From positions 22,631 to 86,630 of the forward strand of contig NW_025892707.1 of assembly GCF_002878395.1 (NCBI RefSeq): DNA of 64,000 nt. Reading direction: 5' to 3'. The notes beneath the pieces were generated by a model, which saw nothing but the letters and a program-made list of their open reading frames with translations, was not told the DNA's origin and did not search any database. This document shows, in pieces, positions 9,009 to 20,302 of this stretch. How positions within the stretch are numbered: position 1 is the first letter of the stretch; each line of letters starts with the position of its first letter. A program made the translations under genes and the position numbers. This DNA is from Capsicum annuum. Taxonomy: Eukaryota > Streptophyta > Magnoliopsida > Solanales > Solanaceae.

Positions 9009-11393
9009 TTCCGAAAAATAGAATCTAAGAGAAACTCAAATGTGAAATAATACGTCAACTCTAAATATTTTTTATACTTATGTTTACCCTCCCATCATGC
9101 TCCGTCGATTGTTGTGCTCATGTTAACTAAGTCCTCAGGTGAATTAAATTAGCCCAGGGGATATTAGGTTTGTTGGAATTATAGGAAGATTTTGCTGGTG
9201 AAGCGGTCAATAATCATTTTGACCATCTCACTTGGTGATGGAAGTTCACCCAAGTTTTGGTTCCACAACCTTCGAACTAGGTATGCCTTCTCCGATTCAA
9301 TCAGGGGGCTAATCTATTCAGCGAAGTGATTATTTTGTTCTTTAATCTTGGCCAAATCAAGTTAATCCAAGGCTCTTTCGATCTCAGACCAATCTCGTGG
9401 CTCTTCTTCAGCCGTGGGAAGGCTTAGTTCTTCAAATAGGTAACACCCCGTTCAGTGTCCTCACCTGATCGTGATCTAGAGGGCCCTGCCTAAAGTTTTG
9501 ACCCTTGCTTCAAGATCTTCTCTAGAAGAATGGCCCCACCCGATGTGATTGACATTGCATCTCGACTTGTTCATGCTGTAGAGTGAACACCTACTTTGAG
9601 GAGAAAGAAATCCTTTCCTAAAGTAAAAGTTAATTCAAGCCGGTACATCATAAATAAAATGACAGGCTTCAGTTTCTTTCTTATCTATAGAATATCGCAT
9701 TGTTACTGGACTTTCCAAAAATGCATTTTATTGTTAGAAAATAAGGGAGACTATGAATCTCCCCCGTTATGTTTTCTATATCAAAGTCAAAGAGGGTCTT
9801 GACATCTTTCTTAAGGGTTTCTTTCAATTCCTTACAATTTGTTCTCATCAGGAACCTCTGGTGTTGGATGTAGATTTAGAACTTTAGGATGGACTTTATC
9901 ATATTTTTTTATTTTAAAGGGAAAGAGGAAGCCCCGAACATCAACTTTTTTGATGAGGACCAAGAGGATATTTCCCAATAGCGGTCCTCCTTTTATCAAA
10001 ATTATAGACCAGGTATTTATTCCTCTCCTTCAAGTTCTACTGCACCTTTCGGTCAAGTAAACCAATCTATAAGAAAAAGGAAATCTTTTACACCAATATA
10101 TCGTACTCTCTCGACCAGGTCATCATAAGAAAATATTGAAAAATCTTTCCAAAGTGAGAGAAGGGGGGAAGGCACACTACAACTAACATAATAGCCAACT
10201 GAAAAATGTTAGCTAACTAGGCTAGAGCGCAATGGATTTCTCTGATTGGGGATTGCTTTTTTAAGCTCCGCCCAACCTATACAAGGTGTTGCTTGCTTTC
10301 TGTCATCCACTAGTGGCTTATGTAGTGGTAGGCATTCCTACATGATCCTTTTTGAGCCCTACTTAAGAACCTAAAGGTCACCTTTGGATGTTGTCATGAC
10401 ACTTTGGTTACGAAGGTTACCATGGTCTAGGGGATGGATTCAGTTAGCAAAAATTCCTCCAAATCAATATAACAATATGTCGTGACCGCTTAGGCTTGGA
10501 TTATTTTGTCATAAAAGAAATTTAGTTTTGTGGGTTCATTATCTAGTACACCTCCGGTGCTGGTAAGGCCGGGACCGTGGTCGTCCATCTCTTGTTTGCC
10601 AGCCAATAAGATCTTTGAGATTAACCAGCTAGCTAGGTTGTTTGGCTATTCTTTTCTATTGAAAAAGAGTTAGTTGTCTACGCGAGTCACTTTTTTCTAG
10701 GATTCTCTGGATGACACAACAATTTTTTTAAATATGTATAGGCCGACTGTACTTGTGAAGGTTCCCAAGGATCTATTATGATCACTTAGGTCTACGTTGC
10801 CACGATATTATTCAATGGAAAAAGGCTGTTTAGAAGTTCAGTTCAGTTTTTTTGTGTAGTAGAGGGGTATTAACCTTTCTAACGCATATTCAATCATACC
10901 TACATGGACCCACTAATTTGTATTTGATTAGAGAATCAAGCAGCACAACTCGGTTTTACTTGACTTAGCCTGTGCTCCTCTAAGGAGAGAGTTTGCTTTA
11001 CCCAACTCCCTTTTTTATAACAAGGCAGAAATCCCTGACCCGACACTTGTTAGTTTCGAATGAAAAATGTAAAGTACCCTATCCTAGGAAAAACCTACTC
11101 CTATCAAAAAGTGAGACTTTACTACAAGTAAGAAAGGATTTTTCTATCTTATTAGTGAAACGCTAACAAGCAAGAAAAGGGATGCGCTAAGAAGCAAGGG
11201 CTTTCGTGCAACTGTTGTGCCCTTGAATCTTGCCTCATCTTAGTAAAGAAACCTTTTATGGTAGGAGCTCATCTTTTACCTAAAGTAGAATATTTGGAAG
11301 TTGGTAAAGACCCACCCCTTGTTTTAGTCAGAATGAGTCCCTGATACCCTGGGACATTAGATTCCGCCAATAGTGGACTATTCAGGATCACAT
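9009..11393. other. Presumed mitochondrial spacer with one degraded unknown frame
   Basis: On the minus strand at about 9150-9440 there is a stop-broken reading frame with charged, protein-like content (LVRRLWNQNLGELPSPSEMV). I could not assign it. Nothing else is recognised. Confidence 0.35.
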
Positions 11394-11597
11394 CCCATGT
11401 ATATTCTATATTATAGCCTGCAATTGATTCAACTTCTGCTTCTAAGAGATCAAATAAAGCTTGATTAGTTTATGTTAGACGAGATATAAAGAACATAACC
11501 AAAATAGGGAACAAAGGAATACTAGACCATAACTTCTTTTGCACCACGACAATTTTACTTGAATTATAGGAACTTACACATATTAGTACAGTATACC
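11394..11597 (-). pseudogene. nad1: nad1 exon 3
   Basis: Nad1 is a membrane subunit of complex I, assembled in plants by cis- and trans-splicing. Reading leftward, this block gives TVLICVSS, then [13 protein letters not shown], then [17 protein letters not shown], the expected order of exon 3 with mutations and a stop (R-L-T-stop for CLAETN). Its right edge follows a recognisable group II domain V. Its left edge meets GTGATCC, the probable start of the trans-spliced third intron. Edges are good to a few bases. Confidence 0.85.
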
Positions 11598-13078
11598 TGG
11601 GTCTCCAGCCAGAACCACACGTCCAAATTTCCCTACATGTGGCTTGTCTATTCTTTCTGAGGCACTGCTTATGAGTTAGCTTAGGAGAAGGGGGTGGAAC
11701 TGCAGACTTTCGTGTTTAGAGAATTGTCCGAGTGAATTGGAAGCACCTACTAAGAAAATCTTTCTTAAAGAGCTAGGCATGGTTCTTTTTTAGTGGCCAT
11801 CCTTTATTTATTTAGATGTTGAGGTAAGGCAAGCCCCTGGAAAGTCTAGGTTTGCTCCTAGCTCCATATGGCTGGCATCTTTATCTCTAGGGGGTGGTAT
11901 CCTGGAGTAAACTACTCATTGTTGTGTTGCCCCAACCCAAGGAAGGGCATTTGGTGAGGATCATTGTTTTGAGGGAGAGAAAGTGTGGTTGACAAACCAA
12001 TCATCGGAGGTGACTGGAGTGATTTCATCAAATGATGCATGTGGGCTGAGCCATTCCCATCCCAAGTGGTGCCCTGATTCAGCCTAGCTAGTTGGGAAGA
12101 GATTTACATAGAGACTACTTCTATCCGGGAATCTCTTTCTATGTTAGCTAGCGGGGGAAGGCTCTCCTATGGTAGTCCCACTGCTGCTTCTGAACGGACA
12201 TCCCATATCATCTTGATTCGGCTATACTTGTATGTAGCCAGACATGTTAGCTCCATATAAGAGCCTTTTCAAATTAAAATAAAGTCTAGAAAGGAACTCA
12301 TCAGTCAACTCGACCCCTTTTCTATTTCTCTTTGTCTCCTATTAAGAGTATAGGTCCCAAAAAAGTGGCTCGCCTTTAATCATCTATATCAGCTGCGATG
12401 TAAGAACCATTAAAAAGGATTTTGATGCCCCTCACCAACCAGTCAAGTGGCTTAACGAACCTCTCTAGATATGAATTAGAATGTGTCATCACCTACAACC
12501 CTTTTCTCTACTGGGGACTTCCACAAAATAAAAATAGGTAGCGTCATTGTATGCTCCACTTTACTTGCCCTAGTTTATATCTTGGAATACTCCTTTGGAC
12601 GATCTGTCACCAACTTACTTAAACAACCTAAAGGCTTGGCCCCGTTCCATTTGGAGAATGTCCCCTTATGAAATGACTTAGTAAATTATTCTCGTAGTTC
12701 AGATAAGATTCGGACTGGGCTGGGTTAGGTCTCGACAAGCATAGTTCTTGCTTCCCCCCCTTTTAAGCTTGTCCATTCATTGGGTGATCCCTTTCTCTCA
12801 CATTTAAGTGTTTGCACATTGTTTAGGCCTGTGAGTGATATTTCCTCTTTGCAATCATCTCTAGGGTTCTTCGCACCTGGATAGTCCCAGGACTTTTGTA
12901 CCCGAACCCTTGATCAGATAAAGCTACCCGCCTTATGACCCATAATGAAAAATGAGCCTTGCGAATATATGAGGAGATTCCCCACTCTGTAATTCCCTCT
13001 AATCCTTTCTCGAGTTTGGTTAGGGGAACATCTGAGCGATTCCGTTTACGGATCCAAACACACTCATAAGGCACACAC
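11598..13078 (-). other. nad1 intron 2, group II cis intron
   Basis: The intron starts GTGTGTGCC at 13078 and ends before exon 3 with a domain V/VI region at about 11599-11645 (minus: AAGCCACATGTAGGGAAATT... GACGTGTGGTTCTGG). Its length is about 1.48 kb, close to the usual size of this intron. Altered pairs in the domain V stem indicate decay. The 83-codon minus frame at 12823-13074 is the intron's own 5' part read by chance, not a gene. Confidence 0.75.
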
Positions 13079-13161
13079 TAAGAATAAGATCTATAGAGAC
13101 TTTATAAATGACCATTTGAGCTGCAGATCGTTATGCTTCTAGAAAGGCATATTTTAAATAT
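13079..13161 (-). pseudogene. nad1: nad1 exon 2 (83 bp)
   Basis: Reading leftward it gives KYAFLEA, a stop, RSAAQMVIYKVSIDLIL, which matches the short second nad1 exon in order and length. An in-frame stop replaces a Leu codon and a Glu has become Lys. A domain V lies just upstream and the cis intron just downstream. Confidence 0.85.
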
Positions 13162-13300
13162 AGAGGAGTGAAAGTTCCTAACAAATAAGTACTTTTTCAT
13201 ATCCTTCTATGAACTGTACGAGCACGTCCTCTGTCACCCCCACCGTGCTTACGGCTCTATACCCTAACCCAACTTACTCTGGCCTTGGGTCCTTTCTTTC
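13162..13300 (-). other. 3' half of trans-spliced nad1 intron 1 (domains V-VI)
   Basis: On the minus strand, GAGCCGTAAGCACGGTGGGG at 13259-13240 and a closing CGTGCTCGTACAGTTCATA form the domain V hairpin of a group II intron about 50 bp before exon 2. The 5' half would lie with exon 1, which is not in this window, so the intron is of the trans-spliced kind. Confidence 0.7.
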
Positions 13301-13696
13301 TATTCCTCGGTAAGTGGATTGTGGGAGCATGGGGGCGATTTCTGCTTTTGACTGATAAAATGTATCTCTCTTTTGTCCCTCTTGACCAAACTCGCTAAAA
13401 AAATCATAATAGAAAAAGTTCTTCTTACCGAGAGAGTAGCATTAGAGACATCTTTATCTGAGGATGAGGCTTCATCGTTCGGCTCCTCATAAATAATGTT
13501 AGGATTGGCCAACTTATCCTCGAAATTCAATAAGAAAAGAGAGACAAAATGGAATCACTTTGTTTCAGTGACATATCTAATCAGACTGAATAGGATTTGA
13601 AAAGCCGTCATGATCATTAACATAAATATTAGTGAACTATTGAAGCTATCAATGTGATTGATCAGACAAGTACCAAGGGCTTTTGGTAGACTTCTT

Positions 13697-14047
13697 TTAT
13701 TTATGAATTCGCTTGCGATAAATCCTAGAACTAGTATGAGTTCGTTGACCGCATAAGGGCGATCTATCTTGATGATGAATTTCATGATAACATGCAGTCA
13801 AAATTAATCATTTGATGTATGCTCATTCTCCCTTCTTTAATTCCCAATGAACAACATGATCTTGACCTATTATTTGTTCAATTTGGTCGATTTGATACTT
13901 AGTTAATTCTTTTATATTTATGTTTCCACTGATACCTAATCAATAATGAACCTGAATGGCTTTTTCAGGGCTAATTCCATCAATTTTGATTGAGTCAATT
14001 CTTACTTGTTCATCGCCAACTAATCTAGCTCCAAAAATATATAACAT
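13697..14047 (-). pseudogene. rps13: Mitochondrial ribosomal protein S13, decayed
   Basis: S13 sits in the head of the small ribosomal subunit. The frame runs from ATG at 14047 (LYIFGARLVGDEQVRIDSIK) through NIKIKELTKYQIDQIEQIIG and DHVVHWELKKGE to a natural stop at 13697: 116 codons, the normal plant length. There are at least three in-frame stops (after QVHY, after KKGE and four codons later). It lies about 540 bp upstream of nad1 exon 2, a familiar plant mitochondrial pairing. The 76-codon frame at 13555-13785 overlaps the S13 tail in another phase and is not a gene. Confidence 0.92.
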
Positions 14048-14159
14048 TCTTGATCCTTCCTTTTATTAGTCTTCTCAGATGGAATCATAAATGGTTTGTC
14101 TCCTCTTTGGTGATCTTTTCTATTTGTAGAACTACTGTGAGCGGTCTAAACTTCGACCA

Positions 14160-14408
14160 TTATTTATTTATTCCTATTGTAAAAGGGATCACATTGATGG
14201 GAATATAGGCCGATACATCTCCATCTTGTGTTTCAATAATGGGTAAGATGGTCAAGCTACCTGTGCCTTTTACCTTTAGTAATAAAAAAAGAGAAGTAAG
14301 ACCAAAAGCAGCCAACACAAAATAGAGTCCTAAAGAAAAGTCCACTAGTATGGGATTCATGTGGAATTGCTCCATCAGAGATGGGATAAAAAATTTCTTT
14401 AACCACAC
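14160..14408 (-). CDS. Chimeric mitochondrial frame: membrane segment joined to an atp1 fragment
   Basis: This open frame is 82 codons long. Residues 1-45 ([11 protein letters not shown], then [18 protein letters not shown]...) include one strongly hydrophobic segment of unknown origin. Residues 46-76 ([20 protein letters not shown], then YIPINVI) are clearly from the central part of the mitochondrial ATP synthase alpha subunit, which normally reads [16 protein letters not shown]. After this it leaves the atp1 pattern and stops. Fusions of a membrane segment with a piece of an ATP synthase gene are the usual architecture of plant mitochondrial chimeric ORFs, some of which cause male sterility. 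Nothing here shows that this one does. In the nucleus it is most likely inert. Confidence 0.65.
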   Translation of the reverse strand: MWLKKFFIPSLMEQFHMNPILVDFSLGLYFVLAAFGLTSLFLLLKVKGTGSLTILPIIETQDGDVSAYIPINVIPFTIGINK

Positions 14409-14474
14409 GTTGGTCGCACTTTCAAACCATTGACTTTTTCTTTCATTATTTTTGAATCAAATAAAATGGATGTC

Positions 14475-16715
14475 AAATAATTTAGATTTGATGATTCTCG
14501 GTGTATCCATTGTCCTAAAACAAAAGGCGTTTTCTTATCCAAAGTGATCCCATTTCATTTGCATTTGCTATACTTGAGACTTCCCCCTCTATTCTCCTTT
14601 GTAATTTACATACCTTTCTTTCGGTGTAAGGAGAGAGAATTTTATTTATGGAAGACATTCCCGATTAAGAAGGTGAATGGGGAGGCACCAAAATGAAGAA
14701 ATTAGAAGGTATCCCCAATGTATTGGGTGGAGAGAGGTACAAGGGAGGAAGGGGGAGCTTATCGAGTTATAAAATGGGCTTAGCCCTTATTTCGCTACCC
14801 CAAGAAAGGGATATTCATGCATGGGATTTACTCAGGAATAAATCTCAGCCAAAATTTTTATTTTTTCCTCTTATTGGAATACATCCTGAAAAAAAGATAG
14901 AACATTTGCTACCTTTAAAACTTCAGAGATTCTATGGGAAATTGAAAAACATCGAAGTAAGTTATGGCTTATAAATAGGAAGATGAGGAGATAAAGGGTG
15001 AAGGATATTCATGATATTTGGAAAGATTTATATTTATTAACTCTACGAGCAGAGCATATACCATAAAAGAGAAGAGACTACCTTAAGCAATTCTTCTTAT
15101 TTTTCTTCTTTTTTAGTTGAAGTTCCCCTTCTTCGGCAGCTAGTTCGATGGTTTCTAAGCTGGATGACTGGTATTCTTTGTATGGATGGTAAATCTAGGT
15201 ATATTTCTGGTCTTTAGAAAGACCAAGGGAATCCTGGTCTTCTGTCCTAATGAATATCCCCTTTGCTACTCCCTTTCACTACCTAGAGATTGGTTTTTTC
15301 TTATCATAGATAATATATGCACAGGTGATTTATCTAATTAATGGAATAGCTTCATTAAAAATCATATGATATTATATAGCAACTTTCAAATCATTTCATT
15401 CATTGTCTTCTTCTGAACCTCTCCTCGGTCACTAAACTAGGTTACTGAACTCCACCTTCTCAGAATCCCATTTTTGAAAGTCAGGTCGAAGACAAATGGA
15501 TTACCTTGATTGGGCAATAAACAATTCTATGATTCTCATCTTTAAAAATGAGTTTAAAGTTATTACACCTCCTATAACTACAACATCAATACCAAGTAAC
15601 AGAACAGCAGCCAGAGCAGTAGATTACATAGCCGCAGTTCATACTCCATCAAAAGAATCTGATCCTGCTACATAGATAGTCAACGAGATTGATTATGTGA
15701 TGATAGAAAGAGAGAGGATATAGGATCATGCTTACAAGAAGCCTTTTCCATTTTCTTTCATTGATCTTGGTTCGATCAAACCAACTTCTTCAATCCTTGT
15801 GTGAAATTCTTCCTGCCTTCTTACCAAAGAGCTCTGATTCTGCTTAAATAAAAGCAACTCTTCTTCCTTACTCTTTCAAGTAAGAATTTTGAAACTTCCT
15901 TGAATATGTTATACAAAGAGCTAAACCTGGTCTCATTGAACTCGGTCAAAGAAATACCTTCCTGGAGCTACCGCCTTACTTAGATCATTCGTTCCCTATT
16001 TCAAACTTGGATTAGTTGGCAAGTGGATTTCGTGCCTGGGTATGAAACTCTAAACTAGAAATTCTATCTTGAAAGAGTGAAATCTAGACTTTTGTCTTTA
16101 TCATTTATCGGTTTGGGCTAATTCTTGAAAGCAGTAACTCCTACACCTGCAGAAACTTTAACATAACAACTATAGATTATCACCCTCGAGTTAGGAGCTC
16201 ACTTTCAATCTCTAAGAGTCGATTTGCTGACACCTTCTGTTATGATATTTCTAGTTAGAATATAGTAGGAATAGTCCCTCATCGACATGGGAAGCGAGCT
16301 TCAAGAAAAAAGGTCATGTACAAGCAAATGACACTTTATTTCAATCAAATAGTGCTACCGTACTTTCTTTAGCTAAGCTGAGAAGCCGATTCCTGACATA
16401 GACTATTTCCTTCTAATCAAAAGACACCTAAGACCATTTCACAAAAATTTGAACCCCTTCCTCCTCGAACAATTAAATAAGAAGTCAAGATATTCACACC
16501 CACTCATAAAGAATATCCTGTGAAAGCCATTTTTTAGGAAGAGTTTGACATTGACCATGAATGAGAGAAGAATGATCCTAACAATGCACCTTCAACTCAA
16601 AAGGCTAAGACAATAAGAGAGACTTGTCTCCTTTTGTGTGAAAGAATTGGATCTTTTCATTTAAAGAACAATCCTTTTCCAAGTGTTTTCTTGAGATACC
16701 TTAAGATAAAAGAAA
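14475..16715. other. Presumed mitochondrial spacer with unknown frames
   Basis: A 93-codon plus frame (14693-14974; ...LLPLKLQRFYGKLKNIEVSY) continues past stops to about 15230 as a possible degraded mitochondrial ORF. I do not recognise it. A minus-strand stretch near 15500-15670 is hydrophobic and Ala-rich but stop-broken. Confidence 0.35.
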
Positions 16716-16722
16716 AAGCCTC

Positions 16723-17232
16723 TTAGTGAGCTTGTCTTGGATTCTGCATGAATTGATTAACCACTCCAGGAGAAAGGGTTAGATCTAGTCGGGTTACAGT
16801 CAGATATATAAGCTTTCCAACCAAACATCTATACCTCTCTAGATTTTCAAAGAGCAGGCCATCATCCTTACTGAATTTCAAAGTCGGATCCATAGGAGTA
16901 TCCACATTGCTCCCAATAATCCAGTCTGCACTAAAAAGTCTATAACCTACTTCCTTTGATAAAGTGATATTCCTGCCCTTGATATTGACACTTCAATACC
17001 CAATAAGTATCCAAGCTTTCCAAAATCCTTAGTAAAAATGTGTTTACTAACATACTATTTCAGGTCAACAATTCCTATCCTCACACTACCTGTAATTACA
17101 ATATCATCAACATAGACAACAAAGATTAGAGATCCACTTTGGATATGATGAAAAAATACTGAATGATCAACCTTAGTTTGTTTCAGCCCATATATAGAGG
17201 GAATTTGACTGAATTTAGGAAACCAATCCCTC
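16723..17232 (-). pseudogene. Ty1/copia reverse transcriptase fragment
   Basis: Reading leftward: WFPKFSQIPSIYGLKQTKVD, then HSVFFHHIQSGSLIFVVYVD with the catalytic YVDD, then DIVITG. After a gap comes a GISLYQRK block and then the MDTPMDP / YRCLVGKLIYLTVTRLDLTL region that ends copia reverse transcriptase. Several stops break it. Flanking mitochondrial anchors on both sides make it likely that this was a nuclear retroelement fragment already captured by the mitochondrial genome, or one that landed in the NUMT later. Confidence 0.88.
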
Positions 17233-17975
17233 TATATTTTGTTCTAGACTTACCAATCTTTTCTAGCATATTTTACTTGCACTAAGCCTTTCTCTTATAT
17301 ATAACTTTAGTGAATAGTGAAAATCATTATTCCCTCCAATATTTATGGAATGACTTGACCCCCACTCCCAGCGTTCTAAGCCATAGTATGTTTTTTAAGA
17401 AGATCCTACCCAGTGTACTAAGCCCCCTCCTAATGGTCTCAGGCCATGGTCTAGGTCAATGAACTAGTCTCGTCCCCCTAACCTAAGAGTTCAGGTTTTG
17501 ACTAGCCAAAAATAGGTCCTCTAGATGCCTTATAACTGTCCTTTTTCCCCATTCCCTCTTATGCGTACTTTAAGGATGATAGGCCTACAACGCTTGATTC
17601 CCCAAAATAGCCTTGCTTTTATGTTCCCCCTATTTCCTTAGACCAGGTTAGCACTTATGCTATTTCACACAACTATATTCAATCAATTGAATAGAAAGGG
17701 AAATTAAATCAGTGGTCTTCCTTTGCTCTTGTGCTAAAGTCTCTCTTACCACAGGTCGTCATTCCATTATTTTTTGAAAAGGTAGATGCTTTTATCCTTG
17801 ATTCAATGACATTTCAAGTTTATATCTTGAATATAATCCTTTTACTGGTAATAGCCTTGGTGAATGACTTGCCACACTTTTTGGGCTTGACTCTTGTGGG
17901 ATAGGATATGCCCAGTCACCTCCAATTCTTTCTGTTGGTCAGACAACTTCCTTAAGTCATCAGACATCGTATTGA
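17233..17975. other. Spacer between retroelement fragments
   Basis: No frame, RNA gene or repeat is recognised. It may be decayed retroelement DNA given its neighbours. Confidence 0.3.
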
Positions 17976-17979
17976 TCTC

Positions 17980-18200
17980 TTCTCCTCCCATATATGGTGA
18001 TGTCTTGAATATCATTGGTATACTATTCGGAACAAACCTTTATCCAAGTAATCTTTAATCAGATTCCTAAAATTTACACAATTATTTGTAGAGTGAGTCT
18101 ATTTCTCGTGCCATTTACAATAATGTTTTCCTTTTATTTGTTCCTTTTTAGGTATTTTATGTATAGGCAGACAGGTCAAAAGCTGTTGATAACCTGATGG
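17980..18200 (-). pseudogene. Ty3/gypsy gag fragment
   Basis: On the minus strand, KGKHYCKWHEK followed by THSTNNCVNFRNLIKDYLDK matches the conserved region of a plant gypsy gag, in which a CKWH motif precedes a TNxC motif. A stop interrupts between the two halves. The fragment is short, with no LTRs or pol nearby in frame. Confidence 0.65.
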
Positions 18201-18239
18201 CTACTTCAGAGCTTCAGATGCCAACCAGTTGGCCACGAT

Positions 18240-18620
18240 CTTACCTTCTCTCTTCTCTATAAGTATGCTTAACAAAAAACTACCAATCCTTTTGAAAAAA
18301 ATTCCTGCAAGCTTGGATCAGTTATTCTTGAGGGTGATAGGAAATCAAATGAATCACAGCATACAAACAATATTCCAAATCTATTTCAAGAATGACCTAT
18401 TAGTAACCCAAATCCCATGCAAACATAAGGCCACGGTAAATGGCCCAATATTTAGCCACATTGTTGGTTTTACAATCCAAATTCTCAAAGAAAGCAGAAA
18501 CCCATACACATTCATTTTAATAAAAAATACTGCAAGGGGAAAGCTTCTAACAAAATATTTGCATCTTCTCGATCATCCACGGGTTTTTCGCAAGACAAAG
18601 CCTACTCCTAAGAAGTTGTT
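18240..18620 (-). pseudogene. RNase H-like domain fragment of LINE type
   Basis: On the minus strand, NNVAKYWAIYRGLMFAWDLG is followed after stops by VILEID and CLYAVIHLI. This order (Asn-Asn-x-Ala-[E/K]-x-x-Ala, then a downstream acidic residue) is that of plant non-LTR-associated RNase H domains. The catalytic Glu after VA is Lys here. The 144-codon open frame on the opposite strand (18229-18663) is its shadow. The copia, gypsy and RNase H fragments all point the same way within 2 kb. Confidence 0.65.
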
Positions 18621-18629
18621 GGATCATAG

Positions 18630-19205
18630 TAGTACATTATACATCAGCCCACTAGCAGCATAAGTGGTTCGATTCTCCTTATACGCGATATGGAAAAAAA
18701 TACCGATTCAATGAGATATGCCTGCATGTCAAGAGTACGCTCCCTCTCTCTCAGCTAAGGAAAGATATAGAGAGTTTATGTACTTTGCGATTTCCTGTGG
18801 ATGTATCATATCATTACTTCTCTCTAATTATGATTTACCATGTACCATACTATACCATTAAGGCAAACAAACAAGAACTAGGCTAGGCTAATCCTCTTCC
18901 CCTTTTAGAATCAACTTGTCCTTGCGCTTACCACTTCTAAAAACTTGTAAGTGAGTGTCGATCGCTCCTTTGCCTGGGCAAGATCTGACGACTCCTACAT
19001 AAAGAAGGCAGGTTACAAATTCAAATTAGCTACTGGAAAAGAGGCTAGGAGCGAGCTTCTGCTTTATCTAAAGAAGAAAACTCTTCTTTTCTCACTTCCT
19101 GATCAGAGAATTCATAGTGATCAGGTGAAGCCCCCTTCTCATTGAACCAAAATAGAGATCTAATTTAAATGACCAGGTACAACATATGAGTTCAATATAT
19201 TAGGC
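18630..19205. other. Presumed mitochondrial spacer
   Basis: No gene recognised. The short plus frame at 18951-19145 has no supporting features. Confidence 0.35.
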
Positions 19206-19211
19206 TCTTTT

Positions 19212-19490
19212 TCACAAAAGAAACGAGAGATAAGAAAACATCTTTGATTACGATTAAAAGAAACAATCTCAAATAGACCAAAATCCAATTTCAGGTCATT
19301 TCTTGGTGAACATAATCTTCTATAATCTCTTTGATCCCTTCATTTATGTGCCAGAATAGAGTGATATTTGGTAGGAAAGTGGAAGAGACCTTTTTGTATA
19401 TGATAATTAAAGGGAGTGGTAAAGATGCAGTATTCTTTGGAAAAGCCCAATTCTCTTTATCTTCAAACTTTCATTCCTCAATCCACTGAT
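19212..19490 (-). pseudogene. sdh4: Succinate dehydrogenase subunit 4, decayed
   Basis: Sdh4 is a small membrane anchor of respiratory complex II, still mitochondrially encoded in many plants. Reading leftward: FLPNITLFWHINEGIKEIIE, then DYVHQEM, then WILVYLRLFLLIVIKDVFLS and LVSFV before a stop at 19212. At least one frame change lies between the DYVHQEMT and WILVY parts. The start is not determinable; the gene normally overlaps the cox3 tail, and here too the frame abuts the end of cox3 at 19499. Confidence 0.85.
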
Positions 19491-19498
19491 TCCTTCCT

Positions 19499-20302
19499 TT
19501 ATATCCCTCTCTTCCAATAGATAGAGACAAATAGGAATAACTGAACCACCTCTACAAAATACTAGTACCATGAAGCTGCTTCAAAGCCACTGTGATGATC
19601 CTTGGTTAGATGACCAAGATATTAGCGAATACCACATATGATCGAGAAAATAGTACCTATAATCACATGAAAAACATGAAAGATAGTTTCTAAGAAAAAG
19701 GTAGATCCATAAATACTATCCGAAATAGTGAAGGGTTCTTGATAATATTCCATTCCTTTAAAGCCTGTGAATAATAGAGCCAATGAAATGGTAGATACTA
19801 AAGTGTAAATTGGTCATTTTTTCTTCCCCGCGAGTATAGCATAATGAGCCTAAGTTACGACAGCTCCAGATGAAAGGGGAATAAGGGTATTAAGAAAAGG
19901 GATTTCCCAAGGATCTAAAACCACAATCCTTTTTGTGGGCCAAATACCTCTAATCTCTATCGTACGTGCCAAAGATGAATGAGAAGAAACCCCAAAAAGA
20001 GCAACAAAGAACATAACCTTCGATACGATAAATAAAATAAAAATATATTAAGGTCCTAATTGTACGACTTTGGTATGATGTCCTTCAAACATGGATTCAC
20101 GTAGAACATTGTGCCACCTTACAAATATGGTATATAGGAGAAATATAAGGCCCAAACTGAGAAGTGTTGTACCCCCTTGAAATGAGTGCATGTACATCAC
20201 ACCTCCTACGATTGTTGCCAAATCTTTGAGTGAACCCAAAATAAGCCATAGACATGGATCTACCAAATGATAAGAATGCCTCTGAGAGTCAATCATAAAC
20301 AA
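19499..20302 (-). pseudogene. cox3: Cytochrome c oxidase subunit 3, decayed, near full length
   Basis: Cox3 is a core membrane subunit of complex IV. The frame starts at or near 20302 (the recognisable part is [14 protein letters not shown]) and continues with [20 protein letters not shown] and [12 protein letters not shown] before the first stop at about 20048. Homology then carries on through [45 protein letters not shown] and GFEAASWY to the natural end at 19499. The total of 804 bp is close to the normal length. Several Trp codons have become stops, and many other changes would result from C-to-T or G-to-A. It overlaps or abuts sdh4, the standard plant pairing. Confidence 0.93.

Noticed and set aside
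12823..13074. 83-codon minus-strand frame with basic, ribosomal-protein-like composition
   Set aside because: It begins directly at the nad1 intron 2 start and is intron sequence.
13555..13785. 76-codon minus-strand frame
   Set aside because: Its first part is the tail of rps13 in another phase and the rest is nad1 intron sequence.
18229..18663. 144-codon plus-strand frame
   Set aside because: The opposite strand carries a recognisable RNase H fragment; this frame is its shadow.
19499..20302. cox3-sdh4 as a live mitochondrial locus, with the window being mitochondrial genome
   Set aside because: Multiple stops in cox3, sdh4, atp4, rps13 and atp9 and long flanking nuclear transposons rule this out.
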